In this document: in pieces, positions 40,182 through 48,070 of the stretch
Layout of the letters: every line of letters starts with the position of its first letter
Numbering within the stretch: the stretch's first letter is position 1
Source: Halonotius terrestris
Lineage (GTDB): Archaea; Halobacteriota; Halobacteria; Halobacteriales; Haloferacaceae
DNA: 53,007 nucleotides
Direction: 5' to 3'
Assembly: GCF_006861665.1 (NCBI RefSeq)
Contig: NZ_RKLU01000002.1
Location: forward strand, 449,458-502,464
Program-made: the position numbers and the translations under genes
The notes under the pieces: model-generated
The model's database searches: none
What the model was told of the DNA's origin: nothing
The model's input: the letters and a program-made list of their open reading frames with translations, nothing else

Positions 40182-41588
40182 TCAGAATTGGTGGGTGACA
40201 AGGTTCTTGTATTCTATCCTGTGGTCTTCTAAAACTGAATCTTTTATTTTATTATCTAGTGGAATATCTAATCCGAATTCTTCCATCGTCTCTTTCATTA
40301 TTGGTTCCAGCTTTTGTATAGCTTCATCTTCAGTCATTTTGACCAGATTTTCAAACTTGTACTGGTCTGATCTGTGAATATTTCTTCCCAATTGGTAACC
40401 CAATATATGACCTGCCATCGTGGAATTACCTATATCGTGATTTAACAGGTAGGTCCTATATCTCTTGATATTATCAATATCAACCAATTCCAGTGTTTCT
40501 CTTGCTTCTTGAATGTATTCTCTCGTCGCTTGCTTGAGTTCTGGAGGTGATAGATAGTAATATTCAGATGGAGATGCGAGAAGGTTCAATAGTAGTCTCC
40601 CTTCTTTTTGTGAAGTGAATCCGGCATTTTCGAAGAAAGGTTGGGCGTAGTTCAGAGTATGGTGCTTTAGATGATATTCATAAGATGATTCTTCTGGAGC
40701 TTTGATTATTTTTAGTGATGCTTTTTCATTCATACTGGGCGGGAGAACTCTTGTAAATAGGAAAATATCGTCTAATGTCTTCTTTATCACGGATTTATCA
40801 TTTGTAATGTAATACTCTGGGATATTCCCATTGTTTTCATGCTTCTGTTTAAAATCTCTCACTCTCTCGTCAACCTCCATGACAAAGTCATCATACTCTC
40901 TACGCAAATCGAAACCATCCTTTGTATAATCACTCACATCTCTCAATCTACTTTCCGCAAAATCTAAAACCTCTGTTAGTTCGTCAGTAATTTTCAAGAG
41001 AGATGCGATATGTGATTCAGGAGATTCACTCTCTAACTCCTCTAATCTCGAATTACAACTTTTATAATAGCTAGAGAGTTGATCGATATCCTTCAATAGC
41101 AAAACTGCACCCATCGCTACTGATTCCCGATACAAGTATTGTGCAACGGTCTTGTATCGGTCTTGGTCTCCCTCAAAGATGCCACTGAGCTTGTGACCTG
41201 TTTCATGAAATATATCTTCCGCAATATCTCCTTCACTGTCCTCTTTGGATTCCAATAATCTGAATAAGGGGAAGTGGCCTTCTGCTTGTGGTATAGTTAT
41301 TCTCCAGCGTTCAAGATCAGCAGAGGGGTTAGGACCTACAGGGATGATGTTGATTGGTTCATTAACCTTCGAATGATCTATATCCCATTCACTGGCTATT
41401 TTCTTCCTCGCATATACTTCGATCTCACGTGCAGAGCACTCTTTTAGCTCATCTATACTCAAATCATCTAACCGATTGAAAACCTGATCTTCGTTAGTTG
41501 TAAATTTAGAGCTTATTCTTTCGATATTTTGAACATGTTTGCCAGCAAAATACACACCTAACGTCACAGAATCAGTAAAAGCACTCAA
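40182..41588 (-). CDS. Putative zinc metalloprotease (HETGH), AT-rich
   Basis: A 468-residue protein. Residues 126-133 carry IFHETGHK, an HExxH zinc site (H128, E129, H132), with YRESVAMGA (E155) at a distance suitable for the third ligand of gluzincins. The rest is helical and acidic, with no membrane segment or signal peptide, so it would act in the cytoplasm. It is the second gene of a two-gene minus-strand operon, 64 bases after 41653-42378. The DNA is distinctly AT-rich. I do not recognise the family; a protease effector in a two-gene defence unit is plausible but unproven. Confidence 0.78.
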   Translation of the reverse strand: MSAFTDSVTLGVYFAGKHVQNIERISSKFTTNEDQVFNRLDDLSIDELKECSAREIEVYARKKIASEWDIDHSKVNEPINIIPVGPNPSADLERWRITIPQAEGHFPLFRLLESKEDSEGDIAEDIFHETGHKLSGIFEGDQDRYKTVAQYLYRESVAMGAVLLLKDIDQLSSYYKSCNSRLEELESESPESHIASLLKITDELTEVLDFAESRLRDVSDYTKDGFDLRREYDDFVMEVDERVRDFKQKHENNGNIPEYYITNDKSVIKKTLDDIFLFTRVLPPSMNEKASLKIIKAPEESSYEYHLKHHTLNYAQPFFENAGFTSQKEGRLLLNLLASPSEYYYLSPPELKQATREYIQEARETLELVDIDNIKRYRTYLLNHDIGNSTMAGHILGYQLGRNIHRSDQYKFENLVKMTEDEAIQKLEPIMKETMEEFGLDIPLDNKIKDSVLEDHRIEYKNLVTHQF

Positions 41589-41652
41589 CAGGCCTATAAC
41601 CTCATTATTTGATTACATTAGATTGGATACATTAATATCTTCGGCTGGGTCA

Positions 41653-42378
41653 TTAGAATGTCTGAGTATTCTTTCTGTGGTCTAACCAGTTTTGAACAAG
41701 TGAGTCAATCAATGATTTGGCGTCCGAATGATTCAATGGGTCTTCAGGTGCAGGTATATTTCTCCCTGCATGTCGGGCATCGTCACCAATTGCATCTCTG
41801 CTATTCGCAGTCTGTTTGAAAAGGTCTTTTTCACTACTAGACCACCAGCCTCGTTCAACGATATTGTCTTCTCCATCGATATTCGCTTGGATGAATTCGT
41901 AGACTCGATACAGATTCACCCATTCATCGCCTTGGTCAAGTAGGTTAACCAGTTCCTGCACTTTTTCATCTTCTAATGCAAGCTTTGTTAGGTCGTATGT
42001 TCTGTCGGCAGGTCGGTGAACCTCTTTGTTCCCTTCCTCATCGATAGTGGTCACACGGACAGGTCCTGCGCTGATTCCAATAGTTGCTGGTTCGGTGCGC
42101 ACGAAAACCTGGTCAGTACCGTCTTCGTTGGTTTTGTAGATGTGAGATGCCTGCAAATCGTCTATGTTTAATGAGTCTCTAACTCCCAAATTACGGATGG
42201 TTCGGACAACTTCTTCTGCTCTACTCCTAACTTCATTTGAATCCTCGAGATCCTCAAACCGACTACTCCAGAGGAAAAAATTCTCATCGTCTCGGAAGAC
42301 TTCGGGGTCATCATTGAAACTCTCAACCAACGTTTCCAATCCTCTGTTATCTCCTTCGAGTCGCACTTTCCATTCCAT
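41653..42378 (-). CDS. Hypothetical protein (241 aa), first gene of protease operon
   Basis: A 241-residue soluble protein. The N-terminal 80 residues look like a ligand- or substrate-binding alpha/beta unit (starting MEWKVRLEGDNRGLETLV; ENFFLWSSRFEDLEDS). The C-terminal third contains a conserved-looking tail (DDARHAGRNIPAPEDPLNH; AKSLIDSLVQNWLDHR). I have seen similar N-termini in unnamed bacterial proteins but know no function. A strong TATA box at 42404-42416 precedes ATG 42378. Its position suggests a sensor or inhibitor for the downstream HETGH protein. Confidence 0.75.
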   Translation of the reverse strand: MEWKVRLEGDNRGLETLVESFNDDPEVFRDDENFFLWSSRFEDLEDSNEVRSRAEEVVRTIRNLGVRDSLNIDDLQASHIYKTNEDGTDQVFVRTEPATIGISAGPVRVTTIDEEGNKEVHRPADRTYDLTKLALEDEKVQELVNLLDQGDEWVNLYRVYEFIQANIDGEDNIVERGWWSSSEKDLFKQTANSRDAIGDDARHAGRNIPAPEDPLNHSDAKSLIDSLVQNWLDHRKNTQTF

Positions 42379-42403
42379 CTCGGTTATGGTAGCTGACGTA
42401 CTA

Positions 42404-42416
42404 TACTTATTTAAAA
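42404..42416 (-). promoter_or_regulatory. TATA box of the 42378-40182 operon
   Basis: On the minus strand TTTTTAAATAAGT lies about 30 bases before ATG 42378. No other promoter-like element is evident before 40182. Confidence 0.55.
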
Positions 42417-42627
42417 ATTAGACACCAAATTTCAATTGAAAACCCAAACGAAGGAAGGAGACTGGCAAAGCACGATAAGTAATAGATGTTCACCGCTAAT
42501 ATCGAGGCGGGTCCTGCCATTGTATAATCCATTCAGTGGCTGCCCATTCGAACGGCGGTGTTCAATGGTCAACTGAAGTCGTGTGTACCCTGGTTCTCCT
42601 TCTAATTGCAACCGTGATTACTACATT

Positions 42628-43857
42628 ATGTCTACTACGCAACACGTCGATGTCAACAGAACCCTTCAAAATCTCGAAGACGAAGTCGAAAACGAGAATG
42701 TAGAGGCGGTCAACGAATTTGTTGATCACTGCGCTGCTGAAGGAATCAGCGAGGTACAGCAAGATCGCCTCGTCTGGTCGTGGAAGACCTTGCTTCAGAA
42801 GTTCGCTCCTGACGACTTTCAAATGAAGGGAGCGTCGAAAAGTGAGCTGAAGAAGTTGATGGCGGAGGTCAATAGAAGCGACTACGCTGATTCTACCAAG
42901 GTCAAGTTCAAAACAGCAGTCAAGAAGTTCTACCGTATCCAGAACGGAGGGCACGAACAACCCGACAAAACACGATTCTTCAAAGTCGGCAAGGAAAGCT
43001 CGTCAGTAGAAAGAGAAGACCTGTTCACCGAAGAAGAGCTGAAACGATTGTTCCGCAGCTTCTCGAATGTCCGTGACCGAGCATTCACTAAGGTACTCTA
43101 TGAATCCGCAGCACGTCCTGGAGAACTTCTGTCCCGCAACATAGCCGACTTCACCTCAAACAGCAAAGGTGACTTCATCTATCTTCAAGGACTGAAAGGG
43201 ACGCCGGACAGGACAAATCAGTTGATCCGAGCCGGTCGAACAGTACGAGAATGGCTGGAGCAACACCCGCTTGGAGGACAGCTCGGCGAAATCGATGATA
43301 CAAGTGCCCCGCTGTGGGTGAAGACCGAACAACAGGAATGCGAAAAATGTGGAGAGATACCGCGCCGCCACGGCGACAGCCATGATTACCAAGCTGATAT
43401 GAGGGATCGGATGAACTACAGCAGCTACTACCGACGCTTCAAAGCTGCCTGCGAGAAGGCAGATATCCCGGAAAACAAGACGAAACCATACAACTTGAGG
43501 CATACTCGTTTGACTGAGGTAGCGACCTTCATGGGGTACGAACAGTTGAACAAGTTCGCCGGCTGGGTGCCAGGCAGCGACCGTGCCAAAGTCTACGTCC
43601 ACCTCAACAACGACGACGTAAACAGAGCGATCAGAGAAGAATACGGGCTCAACACTAGCCAAGACGAAAATCAGTCGAAGAACTGCCCGTTCTGCGGAAC
43701 AGAAAACCAATCCAGCCACAGCGAATGCCGAAACTGCGGACGACCACTAAGCCTCGAAGACGAGTCAAAGAAAGAGGAGAAGCAGGAAGTTCTGGAGCGT
43801 TTGACGGAGCTTGATGAGAACGGGGTACTAGAGAAGCTTGAGAAGCTAGAGACCTAA
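42628..43857 (+). CDS. Tyrosine recombinase with C-terminal zinc ribbon
   Basis: A 409-residue recombinase. The N-terminal SAM-like domain (10-110; VSWKTLL-like helices) precedes a catalytic domain with ESAARPGELLSRN (Arg I), PYNLRHTRLTEVA (box II RH) and AKVYVHLNND (Tyr nucleophile). A catalytic-domain insert ECEKCGEIPRRHGDSH and a terminal ribbon (NCPFCGTENQ, CRNCGRPL) supply two Cys sites. The C-terminus is a Glu/Leu helix. The two Cys sites set it apart from the 541-1650 integrase. It may resolve dimers, act in excision or serve a different att site. ATG 42628 is preferred to an upstream ATG at 42583 because the extra 15 residues look non-coding. Confidence 0.88.
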   Translation: MSTTQHVDVNRTLQNLEDEVENENVEAVNEFVDHCAAEGISEVQQDRLVWSWKTLLQKFAPDDFQMKGASKSELKKLMAEVNRSDYADSTKVKFKTAVKKFYRIQNGGHEQPDKTRFFKVGKESSSVEREDLFTEEELKRLFRSFSNVRDRAFTKVLYESAARPGELLSRNIADFTSNSKGDFIYLQGLKGTPDRTNQLIRAGRTVREWLEQHPLGGQLGEIDDTSAPLWVKTEQQECEKCGEIPRRHGDSHDYQADMRDRMNYSSYYRRFKAACEKADIPENKTKPYNLRHTRLTEVATFMGYEQLNKFAGWVPGSDRAKVYVHLNNDDVNRAIREEYGLNTSQDENQSKNCPFCGTENQSSHSECRNCGRPLSLEDESKKEEKQEVLERLTELDENGVLEKLEKLET

Positions 43858-43948
43858 CCTCCAGAACCTCTCTTCCTTCTTTCAGGCACTCATGTGAAGT
43901 CCGGGCTCTCCCCCGCAAGGAAAACTCTCGTTCATACATTCAACATGT

Positions 43949-44101
43949 ATGAGTCGTGTATCGCCAAACGAACTACTGGAAGCCGAAGATCTCTTGGACG
44001 AAGTCGGTTCTTGGAGTGATGAAGAGATCGAGGAGTTGCCAGAACTGTATCAAAAGAAGGCACGGGAGTACAGAGATCTACTGAACCACGGTGAAGACTA
44101 A
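43949..44101 (+). CDS. Small hypothetical protein (50 aa)
   Basis: A 50-residue acidic helical protein (MSRVSPNELLEAEDLLDEVG at the N-terminus). Codon usage is coherent and its stop overlaps the GTG start of the next gene, suggesting a two-gene unit. Function unknown. Confidence 0.5.
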   Translation: MSRVSPNELLEAEDLLDEVGSWSDEEIEELPELYQKKAREYRDLLNHGED

Positions 44102-44525
44102 TCTACAAACCATTCATTTTCTTTACAATTGTTTCGTGGAATACTTCGACTACGACCTCGAAACACCGGCAAAAGATTTTGATGTGGAAGAGTTCCTACG
44201 CCGCAGTGAAGAAAACGCTGAACAACGCTTGGAAGAAGAGTTAGAGCGGATTGAGAAGCAGTTGGACGACAGACAGCAGTTGTTTGAGGATGCAAGGGAC
44301 GAACTGGAGTCCAAGATTGAATTATATCTTGAGAGACTGGAGACTGCTTATAGAACCAGGGGAAGCCCTGAAGAGTTGAAACAGTTGATCGATGAGGTAT
44401 ATCAAGAACTTCGGAGGGAGAAGCTGAAGCATTGGCGTGACAAGCAGGAGCTTGAAACCGAGAGAAGAGAAATTCTGCGTGAAATCAACGAGTTGGAACA
44501 CAGCGATGTTGAACACCTTCTATAA
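44091..44525 (+). CDS. Coiled-coil protein (144 aa)
   Basis: A 144-residue protein, almost entirely charged coiled coil from residue 30 onwards (EELERIEKQLDDRQQLFEDA; EIRREI-type repeats). Starts at GTG 44091 overlapping the previous stop; GTG 44136 is a second option that would remove a hydrophobic N-terminal stretch. Its end overlaps the convergent Orc1/Cdc6-like gene by six bases. It may be a partition or structural factor of the replication module; function is not known. Confidence 0.65.
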   Translation: MKTNLQTIHFLYNCFVEYFDYDLETPAKDFDVEEFLRRSEENAEQRLEEELERIEKQLDDRQQLFEDARDELESKIELYLERLETAYRTRGSPEELKQLIDEVYQELRREKLKHWRDKQELETERREILREINELEHSDVEHLL

Positions 44526-45548
44526 TTCGGGAGACTGCTTCGTCGGTTTGATGCCGGCTAACTCTATCTCCCGAGTCTTTCCCTTCTTTCCTCCGTAATG
44601 GTATTCGGTATTGATCAGGTTCAGTTTCTCTAACTGTTTCAGGAAGTCGCTAAGCCGTCGATCAGATAATGAACTGGTTTCCCCAGTCAAGGAGTGGTAT
44701 TCTTTGTAGACACTTCCAGCATTTACACTGGTGTTCTCTCTGCAAAGTTGTTCGACGGCTTCGTACAGTTGTTTGTGATGGTTCGAAAGCCGGGCTAACT
44801 TGGAGTCATTGTATGAGTTCACTGCTGTTTCCCGGTTGTCTCGAACTGTTGTTTCAGTGATTGAGTCTTCGCTGGTTTCTGCACTGGTTCGAAGCCATGT
44901 CAAGCCAAAACAGAGGTTCTGGGTCTGCGTGGAGATGTGTTTCAAGGCGTTTCTGTGGATTGACTGTGGTTTGAGGCTTTTCGAGGCTCGGTCAGCCAGT
45001 ACCTCGTACACTTTTTCCTCGGTGTACGGTTCGAACCTCAGTTTTTGGCTTTGGAGTGTGCTGCTTGTCCTGGGTTCGATGTGTTCCCGGAGGTCTTCGA
45101 TATTGGCTGAAATCGTAGCTATCTGGAAACCCTCTGTTCTCGACAGGGTGTATAGTAGGTCGTCGCCGTCATTGAACAGCAGGAAGTCGAGTTCGTCAAG
45201 TACTACGGTTATATCGAATACTTCGGCTTGGTCTTCGAGTTGTCGTTGTAGTTCTGAGGTGTGGTGTCCTGTCGAGACCGGTTCCCGTTTCAGTTTCTCC
45301 AGTATTTTCCGTAGTACTTGGTACTGGGTGTCGTGTTCGATGCAGTGGATGTAGGCGGTTTTGTTGTTTACCTTGGATAGTGCTCTCTGTGTGAGATGTG
45401 TTTTCCCGGTGCCTCGTTCTCCGTAGATGTGGAGGTTACTGGTTCCCTGTAATCCGGAGTTAAGCTTTGAGACAAGGTTTTCTCTGTTTACAATGGTTTC
45501 AGGCAGGTGGTTCTTCTGTAGGGGTTTGGGATCGTCGATCAATTTCAT
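44520..45548 (-). CDS. Orc1/Cdc6-like replication initiator ATPase (full-length)
   Basis: A 342-residue AAA+ protein. Walker A IYGERGTGKTHL, Walker B VVLDELDFLL, and sensor 1 (ATISANIEDLREH) are followed by the lid and a C-terminal winged helix (SVYKEYHSL, RLSDFLKQLEKLNLI). This is the Orc1/Cdc6 architecture that binds origin boxes and loads the MCM helicase. ATG 45548 is chosen because the longer frame would run through the origin-like repeats. It is divergent from a second, shorter Orc-like gene across the putative origin. Confidence 0.82.
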   Translation of the reverse strand: MKLIDDPKPLQKNHLPETIVNRENLVSKLNSGLQGTSNLHIYGERGTGKTHLTQRALSKVNNKTAYIHCIEHDTQYQVLRKILEKLKREPVSTGHHTSELQRQLEDQAEVFDITVVLDELDFLLFNDGDDLLYTLSRTEGFQIATISANIEDLREHIEPRTSSTLQSQKLRFEPYTEEKVYEVLADRASKSLKPQSIHRNALKHISTQTQNLCFGLTWLRTSAETSEDSITETTVRDNRETAVNSYNDSKLARLSNHHKQLYEAVEQLCRENTSVNAGSVYKEYHSLTGETSSLSDRRLSDFLKQLEKLNLINTEYHYGGKKGKTREIELAGIKPTKQSPEL

Positions 45549-45576
45549 ACTGTGTTCGACTGAGGAAGTAGGTGTT

Positions 45577-45686
45577 ACCGGTTTGTTGCCGCACCGGGTT
45601 TCGTTTGAAAAACTTTGATTGGTCAATCTTTGAATACTTATCCGGCATGTGAAACAGGGTGTGGGGAACCCGATTCAACAACCGGT
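45577..45686. other. Putative replication origin with mirrored origin boxes
   Basis: Two inverted elements flank an AT-rich centre. The left one (45577-45602), read on the minus strand, has GAAACCCGGTGCGG followed by CAACAAACCGGT. The right one (45651-45686) has GAAACAGGGTGTGG followed by CAACAACCGGT. The centre (45603-45650) contains the near-palindrome GATTGGTCAATC (45617-45628). Inverted GAAAC...GG boxes around an AT-rich unwinding region next to orc genes are the hallmark of haloarchaeal origins. This is a sequence-pattern call, not demonstrated. Confidence 0.65.
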
Positions 45687-46529
45687 GTATCATTTGTACC
45701 AAGGAGGGGTGAACTGAAACTGTTCGAATCAAAAAACAACGGTAGAGGCGTTTTACGCAGCGAAACCTATCTTGATACTAGCCATCAACCGACCGACCCG
45801 GTAGGCAGAGACTCTAAGATCAACAGGATAGCCGATGCTGTACGGCCGCTTAACCGGCGTCGAAAACCGGAGAACCTGTTGATCTACGGCCCGGCCGGAG
45901 TAGGAAAAACAACCTGTGTCAAACATGTCTTCAACCAGTTAGAGGAGCAGACCAGGGTCAAAACTGTGTATATCAACTGCTGGCAGTACAACACCCGTTC
46001 CTCACTACTAACAGAACTCCTGATCCAGCTCGGGTACCCAGCACCACGGAAAGGCAAACCTGTCGACGAACTGCTCGCTAAAATCAGCGAATGGATCGAA
46101 AAGAACCGAGGAGTCGCAGTCGCACTCGACGAATTTGACCAACTCGACGAACACAACGAAATCATCTACGACCTCGAAATGATGAACAACGACTCAGAAA
46201 ACCAAGTAGGACTCCTCATGGTATCCAACCAACAACCCGAAACCGTCGAACTCGACCCACGGAGCAGAAGCCGCCTCAACTGCCAAACACTTCAATTCAA
46301 ACCCTACACCGCAGACAAAATCACTCAGATACTCCAAGACCGCGTCGACCAAGCATTCCGCCCCGGAACCGTACCCAGCGAAACCATACAACGAATCAGC
46401 GAAATAGTCGCAGACAACAGCGGCGACCTCAGAAACGCACTCCAACTCCTCCTCCGCGCAGGACGCAAAGCCGACAAAGAAGGCCGAAAAAAAGTAGACA
46501 TAGACATGATCTCCAAAAACTCAGAATAG
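45615..46529 (+). CDS. Orc1/Cdc6-like AAA+ ATPase lacking C-terminal winged helix
   Basis: An AAA+ protein of up to 304 residues. Walker A IYGPAGVGKTTCVKH, Walker B VAVALDEFDQL, sensor 1 GLLMVSNQQPE, and lid region (DNSGDLRNALQLLLRAGR) are present, but the frame ends where the winged-helix domain would start. The start is unclear: TTG 45615 is the first initiator in frame but lies inside the origin-like repeats; no ATG or GTG is in frame before the AAA+ core. CTG 45714, six bases after a strong GGAGG (45703-45707) and downstream of a TATA-like AATACTTATC (45633-45642), would give 271 residues and is attractive. Possibly a regulator of, or partner for, the divergent initiator. Confidence 0.82.
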   Translation: MIGQSLNTYPACETGCGEPDSTTGVSFVPRRGELKLFESKNNGRGVLRSETYLDTSHQPTDPVGRDSKINRIADAVRPLNRRRKPENLLIYGPAGVGKTTCVKHVFNQLEEQTRVKTVYINCWQYNTRSSLLTELLIQLGYPAPRKGKPVDELLAKISEWIEKNRGVAVALDEFDQLDEHNEIIYDLEMMNNDSENQVGLLMVSNQQPETVELDPRSRSRLNCQTLQFKPYTADKITQILQDRVDQAFRPGTVPSETIQRISEIVADNSGDLRNALQLLLRAGRKADKEGRKKVDIDMISKNSE

Positions 46530-46747
46530 GGAAACGGATTCAGGATGGGTTGATTCTGTAGAATTTAGGGAGTATCCTTCGCAATCTGCCCCTTCCTTCA
46601 CTGATCATATTTTTCCTGTTAACCTGACTGGTCAAACCGGTGGGTTTATTTAAATGGAGTCATTTGTATCAAGTACGACAACCGAAGAAAACCGCTATAC
46701 AGTAGTTCATTTAAGGGGTTGAACTGACGACTCGCTTATATTATCTT

Positions 46748-46796
46748 AGCCTTGTGGAGGCTGAGACGCGGGTTCGATTCTCGCCCCTGGACCTTC
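46748..46796 (+). repeat. attR: second copy of the 49-bp tRNA-His repeat
   Basis: Exact copy of 355-403, carrying the tRNA-His anticodon arm, T arm and 3' acceptor strand but no 5' half, so not a functional tRNA. It marks the right end of the element. The 46530-46747 interval just inside it contains AT-rich TTTATTTAAAT (46644-46654) and TGACTGGTCAAACCGG, similar to the centre of the putative origin, but no gene. Confidence 0.92.
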
Positions 46797-46819
46797 TCCG
46801 AACGTTACCTTGTGAGCGT

Positions 46820-46837
46820 GTGCTCCGTACGGAGCAC
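46820..46837. repeat. 18-bp perfect palindrome
   Basis: GTGCTCCGTACGGAGCAC is identical to its own reverse complement and could form a hairpin or protein site. It lies 23 bases beyond attR, in the gene-free interval 46797-47121. Confidence 0.6.
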
Positions 46838-46874
46838 CGCGAATAGAACGCTGTGAGGAGAAGGTTCAACGAAA

Positions 46875-46935
46875 GAGAATCGAAGCAGGGAGCAGCTTCG
46901 CTGCGACTGAGGTTCGATTCTCGCCCCTGGACCTT
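46875..46935 (+). repeat. Second tRNA-His 3' fragment inside an inverted repeat
   Basis: Bases 46911-46935 repeat 25 bases of the tRNA-His 3' end (equal to 378-402). Its TTCGATTCTC (46913-46922) is the exact reverse complement of GAGAATCGAA at 46875-46884, and a small hairpin GCAGC-TTC-GCTGC (46892-46904) lies between. Likely the scar of another integration at the same tRNA. Confidence 0.7.
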
Positions 46936-46981
46936 TTTGCTCCGAGCACTTACGCGAGGAGCTACAAGTCCGTCTGAAGAG

Positions 46982-47055
46982 ATCGAACCCTGCCAGTCGC
47001 GCGCAGCGTTAGCGAGCACGTCTGGCTCCGGTTCGATTCTCGCCCCCTGGACCTT
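46982..47055 (+). repeat. Third tRNA-His 3' fragment inside an inverted repeat
   Basis: Bases 47030-47055 repeat the same tRNA end with one extra C. Its GGTTCGAT (47030-47037) is the reverse complement of ATCGAACC at 46982-46989, and GCCAG/CTGGC form an inner stem. Together with 46875-46935 it fills the gene-free interval beyond attR. Confidence 0.65.
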
Positions 47056-47121
47056 TCTTGTCGACAGCAGGAGTCAGAGCGACCGCAATTCCCTTGACGT
47101 TGGTTCTACTCTGGACTGACA

Positions 47122-47589
47122 ATGACGCCTTGGCGACGAGTACTCGCAGTCATGCTGCTACTGGGGCTGCTGTTCGGACTGTCAGTGTGGCATGGAACAC
47201 TCACCACTAACGCCGCCGATGGTCGCTATCCGGGAACCGAGGCGATTGCGGACGATCCAACCAGTATTCTCAACGAAGAAGTCACGGTCTGGGGAACTGT
47301 TGTCGACACTGACCCGGTCGTGATCGAAGTCGAACCCGAAGGCGAGAGGTTTGAACTAACTCTGACCGGCGACGCCGTCGCGGACGTAGGTATTGGCGAC
47401 GCAGTCGGTGCCCACGGCGTGCTCAACTCACCCGATACTATAGCCGTAACGAACGCCGTTATTCAGAGTGCGTGGGAGCTACAGTACCTCTATCTCGTCT
47501 CCTTCCTTGCTGGCCTCTGGGTACTCGGTCGGTTCCTCCGTGGCTGGCGGCTGGACTATAGCACGCTCACAGTTCGTCCACGGGAATAA
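47122..47589 (+). CDS. Membrane-anchored OB-fold protein
   Basis: A 155-residue chromosomal protein. An N-terminal hydrophobic helix (about 6-25, VLAVMLLLGLLFGLSVW), a beta-rich OB-fold-like domain (50-115; EEVTVWGTVVDTDPVVIEVE, VGAHGVLNSPDTIAV) and a second membrane helix (about 120-138) followed by a basic tail are visible. Such proteins are common in haloarchaea and uncharacterised. GC-rich and acidic, clearly chromosomal. Start ATG 47122 is the first after the att scars. Confidence 0.8.
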   Translation: MTPWRRVLAVMLLLGLLFGLSVWHGTLTTNAADGRYPGTEAIADDPTSILNEEVTVWGTVVDTDPVVIEVEPEGERFELTLTGDAVADVGIGDAVGAHGVLNSPDTIAVTNAVIQSAWELQYLYLVSFLAGLWVLGRFLRGWRLDYSTLTVRPRE

Positions 47590-47686
47590 GCCACACTGGG
47601 AGCAGGGACGGCTTCGTAGCATCCCCGGCTCATGACAGTCACCAGTGAGGAGAAACGATTTTATATTGCCCCATTGATGAGTTGCC

Positions 47687-48061
47687 ATGACCCAGCGGGC
47701 GATCGTCGTCGACGACTCGTCGTTTCAGCGGAACATCGTCACCAACACGATAGAGAACTGGTTCGACGTGATCGGGACTGCGGCAAACGGTCGGGAGGCC
47801 GTCGAGGTATTCAGGGAGAAGCGGCCGGAGGTGGTCACAATGGATATCATGATGCCGGAGATGAACGGCATCGAAGCGCTCGCGCAGATCAAGGAAATCT
47901 CGCCGGAGACGACTGTCGTGATGGTCACAAGCGTTTCTCAAAACGAGAAAATGCGCGAGGCAGCACGAGCCGGAGCCGACGGCTACGTGACGAAACCGGT
48001 CGAAACCGAACAGCTCCGCGAGGAGTTCGACGATGTCCTCGATTTCCCGGTCACGCGCTGA
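47687..48061 (+). CDS. CheY-like response regulator receiver protein
   Basis: A 124-residue single receiver domain. The acidic pocket (IVVDDSSF), phosphoacceptor Asp in TMDIMMPEMNG (about 53), the Thr/Ser switch (VMVTSVS) and the Lys-Pro (YVTKPVE) are all present. No output domain, so it probably acts in chemotaxis/motility or as a phosphorelay. TTTTATA at 47659-47665 gives a TATA box about 25 bases upstream of ATG 47687, a leaderless start. It may be CheY itself, but no other che gene is in view. Confidence 0.9.
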   Translation: MTQRAIVVDDSSFQRNIVTNTIENWFDVIGTAANGREAVEVFREKRPEVVTMDIMMPEMNGIEALAQIKEISPETTVVMVTSVSQNEKMREAARAGADGYVTKPVETEQLREEFDDVLDFPVTR

Positions 48062-48070
48062 CGACGCCTC

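Larger units (their letters stand above)
355..46796. mobile_element. Integrated element (about 46.4 kb) in tRNA-His
   Basis: The element is bounded by a 49-bp exact direct repeat (355-403 and 46748-46796) made of the tRNA-His anticodon arm to 3' end plus four bases. A tyrosine integrase lies just inside the left end. At the right end are a second tyrosine recombinase, two Orc1/Cdc6 genes and an origin-like region. Cargo comprises an AbiE-like toxin-antitoxin pair, a methyltransferase, a CBASS-like set, Mre11-Rad50-NurA-HerA, a type IV secretion-like operon and a type I restriction system. Base composition is clearly lower in GC than the flanks. The best reading is an integrative and possibly conjugative element or integrated plasmid; no capsid, portal or terminase gene was seen, so a provirus is unlikely. 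Confidence 0.92.

Noticed and set aside
355-46796. Provirus
   Set aside because: No capsid, portal, terminase or tail protein is recognisable, whereas VirB/VirD-like and Orc genes are present.
46748-47055. Additional tRNA genes
   Set aside because: Only the anticodon/T-arm/3' portions of tRNA-His are present; there is no 5' half, so these are att fragments.
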